Shown: positions 6,738 through 13,568, counted from the first letter of the stretch. The stretch is DNA of 22,704 bases from Candidatus Roizmanbacteria bacterium (GCA_024653985.1 JANLIS010000007.1:1-22704), one strand, 5' to 3'. Notes: generated by a model not told the origin, from the sequence alone. Translations and numbers: made by a program.

Positions 6738-7232
6738 TTATGATCTTAGCCACTCAACATAGTCACATCCCCCTGGTGTTTTAGTTGCTGGATCCCAAGT
6801 GGCGGTTGAACATTTTTTTAGCTTTTTTCCGGATGCCGTCGTAAAGAGAACCAGTTTCGCGCCACACTTCGGACAATCCTCTTCAAGTTTTTCAGTGGTT
6901 CCTTTAATCCATTCTATATAATCGCATCCACCAGCTGTCTTTGTTGCAGGATCCCAAGTGGCTGTTGAACATTTTTTCATCTTCTTACCCATGCGGGTAA
7001 CGGCCATAACTAAAGGTGCTCCACATTTTGGACATTTTTCATCAAGTTGAACCGGTTCGACTTCCAACCATTTGACATACGTACATCCGTCGATCGTATG
7101 AGTCTCTGGATTCCATGAACCTTTGGAACAACGTTGTAATTTCTTACCTGACTTTGTCTCAAAAACTTCGCCTAAAGGCGAACCGCATTTTGGACATGTT
7201 TCCGATCCCTTTTCCGAAACTTTACTGTTCAT
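6738..7232 (-). CDS. Protein of three tandem zinc ribbons (topoisomerase I C-terminal type)
   Basis: 164-aa protein made almost wholly of three copies of one module, each starting CPKCG at residues 13, 66 and 119. Each module has a CxxC knuckle, a basic strand (SGKKLKKCS or similar), then a second pair of cysteines about 14-15 residues apart, ending GCDYVEW or a variant. The first half resembles the zf-C4 ribbons at the C-terminus of topoisomerase I, but the second knuckle is longer: a conserved TATWDPATKTxGG insert separates the cysteines. A DNA- or RNA-binding role is likely; it may be a detached topoisomerase tail or nucleic-acid-binding accessory. It sits between secF and the MBL hydrolase and is probably co-transcribed. 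The ATG is preceded by an AT-rich 9-mer repeat and has no Shine-Dalgarno site. Confidence 0.85.
   Translation of the reverse strand: MNSKVSEKGSETCPKCGSPLGEVFETKSGKKLQRCSKGSWNPETHTIDGCTYVKWLEVEPVQLDEKCPKCGAPLVMAVTRMGKKMKKCSTATWDPATKTAGGCDYIEWIKGTTEKLEEDCPKCGAKLVLFTTASGKKLKKCSTATWDPATKTPGGCDYVEWLRS
6741..7196 (-). repeat. Three in-gene tandem modules, 159-nt period
   Basis: The GGATCCCA or GGATTCCA landmark recurs at 6790, 6949 and 7108, exactly 159 nt (53 codons) apart. Modules 2 and 3 are very similar at nucleotide level (for example GGATCCCAAGTGGC followed by GTTGAACATTTTTT in both), which suggests a more recent duplication than the one that gave module 1. Confidence 0.9.
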
Positions 7233-7264
7233 ATAAAAGATATAAAAATTATAAAAGTTATAAA
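7233..7264 (-). repeat. Four imperfect 9-mers before the zinc-ribbon gene
   Basis: Read on the minus strand the gap is TTTATAACT, TTTATAATT, TTTATATCT, TTTATATG, that is, four imperfect copies of a 9-base A/T unit ending at the start codon. No function is evident; it may be a slippage-prone low-complexity spacer. Confidence 0.5.
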
Positions 7265-7268
7265 TAGA

Positions 7269-8138
7269 TTATTTTTGTTTTCTTATTTTTTCCAGCCATA
7301 CCAAAACCGGAGTGGCAATAAATGGTGAGGAATATGTACCCGTAACCGTTCCTATCAAAAGGGTCAGGATAAAAAATCTTATTGTTGATCCACCCATCAA
7401 CGTCAACGCCAACAACATGAAGACTATTGTCATGGAGTTATTTAGAGATCTGACCATTGTTTCCGTTAAAGATCTGTTTGCGGCAGATTCAGGATCCAAA
7501 GATCCCTGTTCATTATGATATTCCCTTATCTTATCGAAGATAACGATCGTATCATGAACCGAAAATGACATGGTTGTCAAAACTGCCGTAACAAACATCG
7601 TGTCAACCTCTGCGCCAAAAAAGTGACTCAATAATGAGTATGATCCGACAACAACCAATAGATCATGGAACATTGCGATCACTGCCGAAAAAGCAAAATT
7701 AAAGCCCTTAAAGGCAAAGCTCATATAAATGAGGATCCCGATGATCGCCAATACCGAGGCGATCAAGGTTTTTCTTATGGCTTCCTTTCCAAGGGTCGGA
7801 CCTACTGTTTCATATTTTAAAACGGTGATCTTTGCCTTTAAATTATTTTCTAAGCTGTTTTTCAATAAAGAATTCGTCTCCTCGTCGAGTACTTTTGTTT
7901 TCATCGTTAGCCGGTTCTTCTCCGTTTTCTGACTTAATACCTGAATTTTCATTTCTTTGACGATACCGTTCATAAGTTTCGTGTCAACGTTCTTACTGAA
8001 CTGGTAATCAATGTTTGTTCCACCGGTAAAGTCAATCGAATAACGGTATCCCCATTTAAATATTGAAAATAATCCTACCCCTATAACGATCGTTGAAATT
8101 AAAAAATAGATCCAACGGTATTTGAGAAAGTTAATCAT
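7269..8138 (-). CDS. secF: Protein translocase subunit SecF
   Basis: 289-aa inner-membrane partner of SecD that uses the proton motive force to help protein export through SecYEG. One N-terminal membrane segment (about 9-28) is followed by the periplasmic region starting YSIDFTGGTNIDYQF (the SecF FTGG signature). After the conserved VGPTLGKEAIRKTLIAS come five membrane segments with FHDLLVVVGSYSL, the transmembrane motif FSVHDTIVIFDKIREY and the late segments MTIVFMLLALTLMGG and FFILTLLIGTVTGTYSS. The protein ends LEKIRKQK. It lies downstream of secD across a palindromic AT-rich spacer of 111 bases, an unusually long gap for secDF. Confidence 0.97.
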   Translation of the reverse strand: MINFLKYRWIYFLISTIVIGVGLFSIFKWGYRYSIDFTGGTNIDYQFSKNVDTKLMNGIVKEMKIQVLSQKTEKNRLTMKTKVLDEETNSLLKNSLENNLKAKITVLKYETVGPTLGKEAIRKTLIASVLAIIGILIYMSFAFKGFNFAFSAVIAMFHDLLVVVGSYSLLSHFFGAEVDTMFVTAVLTTMSFSVHDTIVIFDKIREYHNEQGSLDPESAANRSLTETMVRSLNNSMTIVFMLLALTLMGGSTIRFFILTLLIGTVTGTYSSPFIATPVLVWLEKIRKQK

Positions 8139-8149
8139 ATTAATTTAAA

Positions 8150-8270
8150 TGACAAATAACAAATATTAAATAACAATTGAATAATCAATAACAAATTTTA
8201 AATGTTTTAAACATTTGTTATTTATTATTTAAAATTCAATTGACATTTGTTATTTGATGTTTGATATTTT
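8150..8270. repeat. Nested AT-rich imperfect palindrome between secD and secF
   Basis: The central perfect arms are ATAACAAAT (8188-8196) and ATTTGTTAT (8213-8221) with a 16-base loop. Further out CAATTGAA pairs with TTCAATTG and CAAATAACAAAT with ATTTGTTATTTG. The sequence is built from repeats of the word AACAAAT. Its right end extends into secD, encoding the last residues KISNIK and the TAA stop. It may form an mRNA structure between the two genes. Confidence 0.7.
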
Positions 8271-9578
8271 ATCTTTATAAAAGATCTCAATCAGTCTCTT
8301 CGTAATAACTACCCCCGTAAATAAACTTGTTCCTACACCTATCGCCAATGTCAACGCAAATCCCCTAACCATTCCAAACTGTGGCAAAAACTCCCAGTTC
8401 AATGGATTAAAGAGAATAAAGGCCACGCTTAGCGTGGTTATATTTGCATCCTTAATTGCATCTATCGCCTGGCCAAAACCCAATTTTACTGCAATATCAA
8501 AACTTTTTCCTTTTCTCTGCTCTTCTTTAATCCTTTCAAAGATCAAAATATTTGAGTCAACCGCCATTCCGATCGATAAAATAAATCCTGCAACACCAGG
8601 TAAAGTTAAGACCAGCGGAATTGCTTTAAATATAAATAATGAGATCAATCCATATATCAATAATCCAAGAGATGCAATAAAACCCAATCGACCATAATAA
8701 AATATCATAAAAAGTAAGACCATAATCAAACCAACAGTTCCTGCATAGACGCTCTTCCTTACTTCGATTGCACCTAAAGTTGGGCCAATATTTTTTTGTT
8801 CCACCAATTTGATCGGTAATGGTAAAGCTCCTGAATTAATAGCTATTGTTAATTTTTTTGCATCTTCTGTTGAAAAGCTCCCTGTAATTACGGCACTGCC
8901 ATCAAGTATTTCTGTCTGTACCGTTGGAGTTGTCAGCGGCATATTATCTAAAAATATTCCAACAGGTTTACCAATATTTCTTTTTGTAATGGCCGCAAAT
9001 AATTCAGCGCCCTCTTTGTTAAATTTCAAACCAACTTGAGGTTGACCGTTTTGACTGTCAAATTCAACTGTTGATTTGCTTATGTGAACACCTGTCAGCC
9101 CCGTTTCTTTCGTCAGTTGTGCAAAGATCGGAGTTGTTGTGGCTATCTTGTCGTCCGGTAGCTCTCTAAACGTCAATTGAGCCGTTTGACCTATCAGTGT
9201 TATCGCCTCTTCGTAATTATTTATTCCTGGTAAATCAACACTTAATCGGTATTTATCTCCTGTTTTAATTGTCTGTATTTGGGGTTCGGTCACACCGAAA
9301 AAATTTATTCTTCTTTCAATAACATCACGGGCAGAGTTTAAGGCATCATTCAGATCTTCTTTTTTTACTTTTGTGATATCAGCTTCAAAAATCAGACTAC
9401 TGCCACCTTTTAGATCAAGACCTAACTTAGTAGTAAAGTCCTTTTTTACATTCAGTCCAAAAACATTAAAATTTATCTGACTTGGTATCTTATATTTAGT
9501 TTTAATAAATTCGGGAAGGTCAACCCAAACTAAGACCAAAAAAACGAGAGCAACAAAAATTGTTTTGAATATTTTCAT
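8250..9578 (-). CDS. secD: Protein translocase subunit SecD
   Basis: 442-aa SecD. An N-terminal membrane segment (IFVALVFLVLVWV, about 8-20) is followed by the family motif GLDLKGGSSLIFEAD (about 53-67). The P1 base and head region come next, with RDVIERRINFFGVTEPQIQ, IAINSGALPLPIKLVEQ and the hinge GPTLGAIEVRKSVYAG. Five further membrane segments follow, including the motif GMAVDSNILIFERIKEE, whose Asp-Ser-Asn is implicated in proton transfer. The head domain appears modest in size compared with proteobacterial SecD, as in many Gram-positive and CPR forms. The start ATG overlaps the stop of the upstream winged-helix gene as ATGA (9575-9578), so the two are probably translationally coupled. 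The last six residues lie in a palindromic repeat. Confidence 0.97.
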   Translation of the reverse strand: MKIFKTIFVALVFLVLVWVDLPEFIKTKYKIPSQINFNVFGLNVKKDFTTKLGLDLKGGSSLIFEADITKVKKEDLNDALNSARDVIERRINFFGVTEPQIQTIKTGDKYRLSVDLPGINNYEEAITLIGQTAQLTFRELPDDKIATTTPIFAQLTKETGLTGVHISKSTVEFDSQNGQPQVGLKFNKEGAELFAAITKRNIGKPVGIFLDNMPLTTPTVQTEILDGSAVITGSFSTEDAKKLTIAINSGALPLPIKLVEQKNIGPTLGAIEVRKSVYAGTVGLIMVLLFMIFYYGRLGFIASLGLLIYGLISLFIFKAIPLVLTLPGVAGFILSIGMAVDSNILIFERIKEEQRKGKSFDIAVKLGFGQAIDAIKDANITTLSVAFILFNPLNWEFLPQFGMVRGFALTLAIGVGTSLFTGVVITKRLIEIFYKDKISNIK

Positions 9579-10150
9579 TTTAATAATTCTTCCTCAACAC
9601 CAACCAACATAATTTTAGGTTGCTTAAGAAATTTCCAAATAAACGGATCATTGTTTTTTTTCCTAAAAGCAAATTCATCTTCCGTCATAGCTGAATAATT
9701 GATCGGTCGTCCGAATTCTTTTTCAACTTCTTTAATTATTGACTCAATTTCAACTACGACAACTATCCCGACCAAAATCAAATAGATCTCATCATCCTTT
9801 ATTGGTAGGTTTTTTGGGTATTTAGTTGAAAGGGCAACAAACTTTATTTTTCCAATCTTAGATAAATTATTACGAATTGACGCAGACAGTTTATTCGTCT
9901 TTGAAAAGATCCTTAAAAATTCATCATAAAGCTGATAACTTTTGTTGATCGAAAAATATACCTTATTGAGGCGACGTTCCCTTAACAGAAGTTTTTCCTC
10001 CGTTAATATGTCCAGCTCTCTTTTAACTGCATTAACCTCTTCATTTATCTCACGAACAACGCGACGCAGATAAAAATTTTCACCCGGACGGTGAAAGAAA
10101 AATTCAAGAATCTTTCTGCGTGCCTTTGACGGAATTATGTGTTGTAACAT
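9575..10150 (-). CDS. Winged-helix protein fused to a degenerate nucleotidyltransferase domain
   Basis: 191-aa protein with two parts. Residues about 1-70 form an ArsR-like winged helix (PSKARRKILEFFFHRPGENF, then LRRVVREINEEVNAVKREL as the recognition region). Residues about 100-190 resemble the minimal nucleotidyltransferase (MNT/KNTase) domains that follow such HTHs in archaea and CPR bacteria, ending FGRPINYSAMTEDEFAFR and a C-terminal KIMLVGVEEEL. The active site is eroded: the expected GS motif reads LS (107-108), and the DxD that should precede LILVG reads EIY (121-123). It is therefore more likely a DNA-binding regulator than an enzyme. It overlaps secD by four bases (ATGA), suggesting coupling. 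The start is preceded by AGAAA and a T7 tract. Confidence 0.75.
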   Translation of the reverse strand: MLQHIIPSKARRKILEFFFHRPGENFYLRRVVREINEEVNAVKRELDILTEEKLLLRERRLNKVYFSINKSYQLYDEFLRIFSKTNKLSASIRNNLSKIGKIKFVALSTKYPKNLPIKDDEIYLILVGIVVVVEIESIIKEVEKEFGRPINYSAMTEDEFAFRKKNNDPFIWKFLKQPKIMLVGVEEELLK

Positions 10151-10268
10151 AAAAAAATTTCTAATTACTAATTTCTAATTGACCTAAAAAATACCCAAAT
10201 TCCAATTTTTGGTACTTAGTCATTGGTCATTTTCTAGAAATTAGATCAATTAGGTTAATTAGATTAAT
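10151..10268. repeat. AATTAG-family AT-rich palindrome (copy B)
   Basis: A diverged relative of the 342-468 element in the same orientation. It begins next to the start codon with CTAATTACTAATTTCTAATT (copy A: CTAATTACTAATTATTCTAA) and ends with the arm AAATTAGATCAATTAGGTTA. The centre holds TTCCAATTTTTGG and TAGTCATTGGTCATT words. As in copy A, it fills the whole gap between two minus-strand genes. Confidence 0.75.
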
Positions 10269-11438
10269 TTAATAATTAACTTTATTTCCTATCGGTAATA
10301 CTTCCACAAATACCTGCCCCCTCACTATGAATATTTCTTTATCAGTACTGTCAAAGAATTTTATATTATCCTCTTCTGTTTCTTTGTTCCAAGTTCCTTT
10401 GATCACTTGCCCATTTTTGAAAAACAATAAGTCGCCACTGCCAACATTTTTATAGAGTAAGTGCCCGCCTTCATAACCATCATTTGCGGGTGATTCCTTG
10501 GTAAACACGACAACGATATTTTTTGCTTCCAACTGTTTACCGGTATTTTTATCAAGGTGAGGAGCACCCCCATTGGTTCTTTTATAACTGTTCGTTTTAG
10601 CATCATAACTCCAGACAACGCTAAAATCGCTTGCTAAATTATCCCAAAAACCGAAATCAATTTTTGCAACCTTTCCCCTATCGGCTGCTTTTGCATCATC
10701 TTCAAATTTCCATGGGGAAAAACCCTTATCCCATCTTACACCTTGGTCATCAACATTTGTCAATTCTCTTTTATCTTTAGCATACTGCCAAAGTTTTTTC
10801 GTTGAAGTATAAACCGTGTGCTCCGTTGCCACATTCTTCAACCTTTCATAATCACGCCAAAAATATGGAAAAGGAACTGAAAACTGACTTAGATCATTAT
10901 AAGATGACCATCCTAGTTCGTTTATATAACCTAAGGCGTCGGCCGGACCCGGAGTATTAGCACCTCCAACATGAGCATAAAGAGGATTCTGACCATATCC
11001 TTCAAGAAACTTTAAGAAATACATGCGGGCTGATCTGACCGGTCCGACATATGCAGCATTTTGACAATAATATATTGCCAAAAATCTAGTGATCCCACCT
11101 TCGGCTACCGCTTCGTAGACTATATCCGCTGAAGATAGACCCGATTGAGGACGAGCTTCCTTGTGATTTTCAATCATTATGCCTAGCGGCCTTTGCACAT
11201 CCCAAATATTTCTTTGTGTTTTGGATAGCATTTGACCGTTTAATGGACATTCTTCTGTTTTTGGTTCTGTGTCAACAACCGTTTCACCCGAGCCATTTTC
11301 AGATTTTGGTGCCTGGTATTTTATAGGAGATAAAAATGACCTTCCTCCATCTTCACCTGTAAAAAATGAAAATGTCGTTACCCCAGAAAGTATAAAAATT
11401 ATAAACACAACCACAAAAGCTATTTTTTTGTTAATCAT
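10269..11438 (-). CDS. DUF3048 (YerB-like) membrane-anchored protein
   Basis: 389-aa extracytoplasmic protein of the DUF3048 family. One N-terminal membrane segment (IAFVVVFIIFILSGVTTFSFF, about 5-25) has no lipobox cysteine, so it is probably an uncleaved anchor. A Ser/Pro/Gly-rich linker follows. The first DUF3048 domain has PLGIMIENHKEARPQSGLS, ADIVYEAVAEGGITRFLAIY and GPVRSARMYFLKFLEGYG; a second domain follows near residue 220 with VRWDKGFSPWKFEDD and ends in strand-rich sequence. Function is unproven; the family's B. subtilis member is a lipoprotein of unknown role. It starts 17 bases after the DUF4446 stop. The ATG is preceded by GAAA and a T8 tract. Confidence 0.9.
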   Translation of the reverse strand: MINKKIAFVVVFIIFILSGVTTFSFFTGEDGGRSFLSPIKYQAPKSENGSGETVVDTEPKTEECPLNGQMLSKTQRNIWDVQRPLGIMIENHKEARPQSGLSSADIVYEAVAEGGITRFLAIYYCQNAAYVGPVRSARMYFLKFLEGYGQNPLYAHVGGANTPGPADALGYINELGWSSYNDLSQFSVPFPYFWRDYERLKNVATEHTVYTSTKKLWQYAKDKRELTNVDDQGVRWDKGFSPWKFEDDAKAADRGKVAKIDFGFWDNLASDFSVVWSYDAKTNSYKRTNGGAPHLDKNTGKQLEAKNIVVVFTKESPANDGYEGGHLLYKNVGSGDLLFFKNGQVIKGTWNKETEEDNIKFFDSTDKEIFIVRGQVFVEVLPIGNKVNY

Positions 11439-11455
11439 AAAAAAAATTTCAATTT

Positions 11456-11902
11456 TTAACTGCTTTTTTCAATTGCCTTTTTTTCTTCTTCAGATAACTC
11501 AAACTCTTCACTTTTCCCGTTTTTAACTTTTTTACTGTAAACCCTCAATCCATCGCGGGTCTGAATGAAATTAATAACTATACCACTATTTTCATTATTT
11601 AGAAAAGTGATGACAAAACTCTTATCGCCCCCCGACCTTTCAAAAGGATTAAATTTAATTAAACCAACCTTCTGGATATGAAGATTGGATATTTTAACTT
11701 CTTCGTGTAATTCCTTTTTTATGATCTCAAGCTCATACCTTGTCTTACTGTTCGTCGCTAACAGTTCATCGAGAATTTCATCTATCTTATGTTTTCGTGT
11801 TCCTGAAATTAGACTGTTGTAATGCCCTTTCATCTTTAATATCAGTGCCGTTAAAAAAACCATCCAAACAAAAAGAACTGCAGCCAGTGCGTAAATGATC
11901 AT
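11456..11902 (-). CDS. DUF4446 family membrane-anchored protein
   Basis: 148 aa. A membrane segment opens the protein (MIIYALAAVLFVWMVFLTAL), followed by a short amphipathic coiled region (about 45-75) and a beta domain with the DUF4446 signature VGLIKFNPFERSGGDKSF, then GIVINFIQTRDGLRVYSK and the terminal LSEEEKKAIEKS. Function unknown; the family is common in Firmicutes and CPR bacteria. The frame is open to a TTG at 11938, but that TTG is part of the -35 box. The ATG at 11902 lies 7 nt after the -10 box and starts directly at the membrane helix; the ATG at 11911 overlaps the -10 box. First gene of the seven-gene minus-strand cluster. Confidence 0.88.
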   Translation of the reverse strand: MIIYALAAVLFVWMVFLTALILKMKGHYNSLISGTRKHKIDEILDELLATNSKTRYELEIIKKELHEEVKISNLHIQKVGLIKFNPFERSGGDKSFVITFLNNENSGIVINFIQTRDGLRVYSKKVKNGKSEEFELSEEEKKAIEKSS

Positions 11903-11909
11903 CAAATAC

Positions 11910-11938
11910 ATTCTATATATTTGTGCAAAAACTGTCAA
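11910..11938 (-). promoter_or_regulatory. Promoter of the DUF4446-secDF cluster
   Basis: Minus strand: -35 TTGACA (11933-11938, perfect), 17-bp spacer, -10 TAGAAT (11910-11915, 5/6), 7 nt to the ATG at 11902. It predicts a leaderless transcript. The downstream genes lie close together, so this may drive all seven to 6115. Confidence 0.78.
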
Positions 11939-11956
11939 CGATAATTTACATGAGAT

Positions 11957-11985
11957 TTGACATTTGAGATATGACTCTCTATATT
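11957..11985 (+). promoter_or_regulatory. Promoter of the 81-aa membrane protein gene
   Basis: Plus strand: -35 TTGACA (11957-11962, perfect), 17-bp spacer, -10 TATATT (11980-11985), 8 nt to the ATG at 11994. Its layout is the same as that of the hrcA promoter. It is divergent from, and does not overlap, the DUF4446 promoter; 18 bases separate the two -35 boxes. Confidence 0.8.
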
Positions 11986-11993
11986 ATTACCGT

Positions 11994-12239
11994 ATGCCTA
12001 AGAAGACAAAGAAAGAAAAGCTGCTAGCCATGTATCATAAAAAACTTCGTTTGCTTGAAAAAAAAGATGTTACAACTTCCGTGGTTCAACCAAAAGTCAC
12101 TATCAGCAATAAAGTCATACCTGTAGAAAATAAACCGGTTAACCAATTTTTTTATTCTGACTTAAAGAAAAGTATCCTATTGATAATTGTGATTTTAGGT
12201 ATTGAAGTTTCGCTGTATTTTTTTAAGTTAATTAAATGA
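11994..12239 (+). CDS. Small tail-anchored basic protein, unknown function
   Basis: 81 aa. The N-terminal half is strongly basic (MPKKTKKEKLLAMYHKKLRL), the middle is polar (residues about 30-58), and a single hydrophobic helix near the C-terminus (ILLIIVILGIEVSLYFF) would anchor it in the membrane with the basic part in the cytoplasm. I do not recognise a named family, although short proteins beginning MPKKxKK occur in CPR genomes. The frame extends ten codons upstream to 11964, but the promoter geometry puts transcription start at the ATG at 11994. Followed after 48 bases by the zinc-ribbon microprotein. Confidence 0.75.
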   Translation: MPKKTKKEKLLAMYHKKLRLLEKKDVTTSVVQPKVTISNKVIPVENKPVNQFFYSDLKKSILLIIVILGIEVSLYFFKLIK

Positions 12240-12287
12240 TTGTAGTTACTCTTTAAGAGTTTCTAAAAAAGGGGGTGATTTATAATT

Positions 12288-12431
12288 ATGGCATCAATGT
12301 ACTGTGTAAAATGTAGAGCTAAAAAGGAAGTTGCTAATCCGGAAAAAGTTACTATGAAAAATGGTAAACCAGCAATGAAAGGTAAGTGTCCAGATTGCGG
12401 AACCGGAATGTACCGAATTGGCACTGCATAA
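12288..12431 (+). CDS. 47-aa zinc-ribbon protein (DUF5679-like)
   Basis: Too short for ordinary ORF cut-offs but well supported. The product starts MASMYCVKCRAKKEV, continues with a short Lys/Pro/Gly stretch and ends KCPDCGTGMYRIGTA. Two CxxC pairs (Cys6/Cys9 and Cys34/Cys37) make one zinc ribbon, as in the DUF5679 family of CPR and other bacteria. It has the best ribosome-binding site of the window: GGGGGTGAT at 12271-12279, 8 nt before the ATG. Start, stop and the terminator just downstream agree. Probable nucleic-acid or ribosome association is inference. Confidence 0.88.
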   Translation: MASMYCVKCRAKKEVANPEKVTMKNGKPAMKGKCPDCGTGMYRIGTA

Positions 12432-12457
12432 TATTTTATTTAAATAGGATATGTATA

Positions 12458-12484
12458 TCCCGCACCATCTTGGTGCGGGATTTT
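12458..12484 (+). terminator. Intrinsic terminator after the zinc-ribbon gene
   Basis: Perfect 10-bp stem TCCCGCACCA/TGGTGCGGGA with a three-base loop, followed by TTTT. It ends four bases before the stop of the convergent 2H-like gene. On the minus strand no U run follows, so it is mainly a plus-strand terminator. Confidence 0.85.
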
Positions 12485-12487
12485 GGT

Positions 12488-12997
12488 TTACAGAAGTTTA
12501 AAAATACGAACTCTTTTCTCTCCTTCAAACAAACTAAGCTTATTTACTTTAAAAGAAAAATCTACCTCTAAATTTGATAAACGTTTTTTGATAACAAAGT
12601 ATTGCTGTTTGGAAGGGATCTTATATTTTGCTAAATATAAAACTGGAACATATTTCTCTGAATTCTGCAGTGTAGGAGAAAGCTCTCTTATCTTCTCACT
12701 TATTCGTTCAATCTCCTTTTCTCTCCTAAAATCTATGAAAATTGCAATATTATTTTGAATTGTCATGGCAACTTCAAAAGAATATAAATAAAATAAGTTT
12801 TTATCATAAAGAGCAGTTTCCAGCATTTTTATAGTTGATCTTTTATCAGAGAATTCTCCAAAGGAATGAACGAGGATATTGTAATTTTCTATTTTCTCCC
12901 ACTGAAACTGGGGATATAGCTTACGAAAATCAGCCATTTGATCAATAATTTGATTCCGTGTTTCGTCAGTTAATTCTATCTTTAAAGTCATTTTCAT
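12488..12997 (-). CDS. 2H phosphoesterase / RNA ligase-like protein, catalytic motifs degenerate
   Basis: 169 aa. The fold of the 2'-5' RNA ligase (LigT/2H) superfamily can be traced: ENYNILVHSFGEF (38-50) lines up with the first HxT motif, YVPVLYLAKYKI (117-128) with the second, and VDFSFKVNKLSLFEG with the usual C-terminal strand pair before a closing RVRIF strand. In both active motifs the signature is gone: HxT reads NIL (40-42) and VLY (119-121). It is probably non-catalytic, perhaps RNA- or nucleotide-binding. The frame runs on to 13078, but those residues (WIPAFAGMT and neighbours) are translated repeat. The ATG at 12997 follows AGGTGG, whose first bases come from the repeat's edge. 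Homology is by motif pattern only. Confidence 0.65.
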   Translation of the reverse strand: MKMTLKIELTDETRNQIIDQMADFRKLYPQFQWEKIENYNILVHSFGEFSDKRSTIKMLETALYDKNLFYLYSFEVAMTIQNNIAIFIDFRREKEIERISEKIRELSPTLQNSEKYVPVLYLAKYKIPSKQQYFVIKKRLSNLEVDFSFKVNKLSLFEGEKRVRIFKLL

Positions 12998-13011
12998 ATT
13001 TTTTACCCCAC

Positions 13012-13073
<62 letters not shown>

Positions 13074-13081
13074 AACAAAAA

Positions 13082-13561
13082 TTATAAATTAAAAACTTTC
13101 GCAATATTTCTGGTAGAAAAATCTTTTAAATTTGTTACTACCTCTTTTACACTTGCTCCAATTTTTTCTGCTTGTTTTCTTTTATTTTCCAACTGACTAT
13201 CACCTTCCGTCACTGCGATTATACTCGGTGAAACCGTTTTCACTAATTCAAAATACTCATCGTTGGATCTGAATAACGGAAGTAAGACTACAAGATCGAT
13301 CATATCCAGTGAAGATAAAATTTCCGCTCTTTCGCTTTGTTGATGAACAGATATCTTTCTTTTATTTTTTTTGATAAATTCATCGGATTCTAAAGCGACG
13401 ATTAAATAATCACCTTGTTTTTTTGCTGCTTCCAAAAACTTCAAGTGACCGAAATGGATCAGATCAAAGCATCCACCCACCAAAACCGTTGTCTTATCTT
13501 TGAAGTCTTTTTTCTTTTGTTCTAAGTCTTCATACTGAATAATTAATGCCTTTTTTCTCAC
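13082..13561 (-). CDS. RfaE/TagD-type nucleotidyltransferase
   Basis: 159-aa HIGH-family nucleotidyltransferase. The phosphate-binding motif is GGCFDLIHFGHLKFLEAA (29-46), with HxGH at 36-39. It continues with GDYLIVALESDEFIKK, the ERAEILSSLDMIDLVVLLP region, SPSIIAVTEGD and a C-terminal FSTRNIAKV resembling the ISSTxI motif. Similar to the adenylyltransferase domain of RfaE (heptose activation) and to glycerol-3-phosphate cytidylyltransferases; nucleotide and substrate cannot be decided from the sequence. The frame is open to 13639, overlapping the divergent gene, but a perfect TATAAT lies 7 nt before the GTG at 13561, so GTG is chosen. Confidence 0.85.
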   Translation of the reverse strand: MRKKALIIQYEDLEQKKKDFKDKTTVLVGGCFDLIHFGHLKFLEAAKKQGDYLIVALESDEFIKKNKRKISVHQQSERAEILSSLDMIDLVVLLPLFRSNDEYFELVKTVSPSIIAVTEGDSQLENKRKQAEKIGASVKEVVTNLKDFSTRNIAKVFNL

Positions 13562-13568
13562 GTCATAA

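Noticed and set aside
12386..12758. Plus-strand ORFs of 61 and 91 aa across the 2H-like gene
   Set aside because: They overlap the terminator and the opposite-strand gene; residues look like antisense translation and no ribosome-binding site is present.
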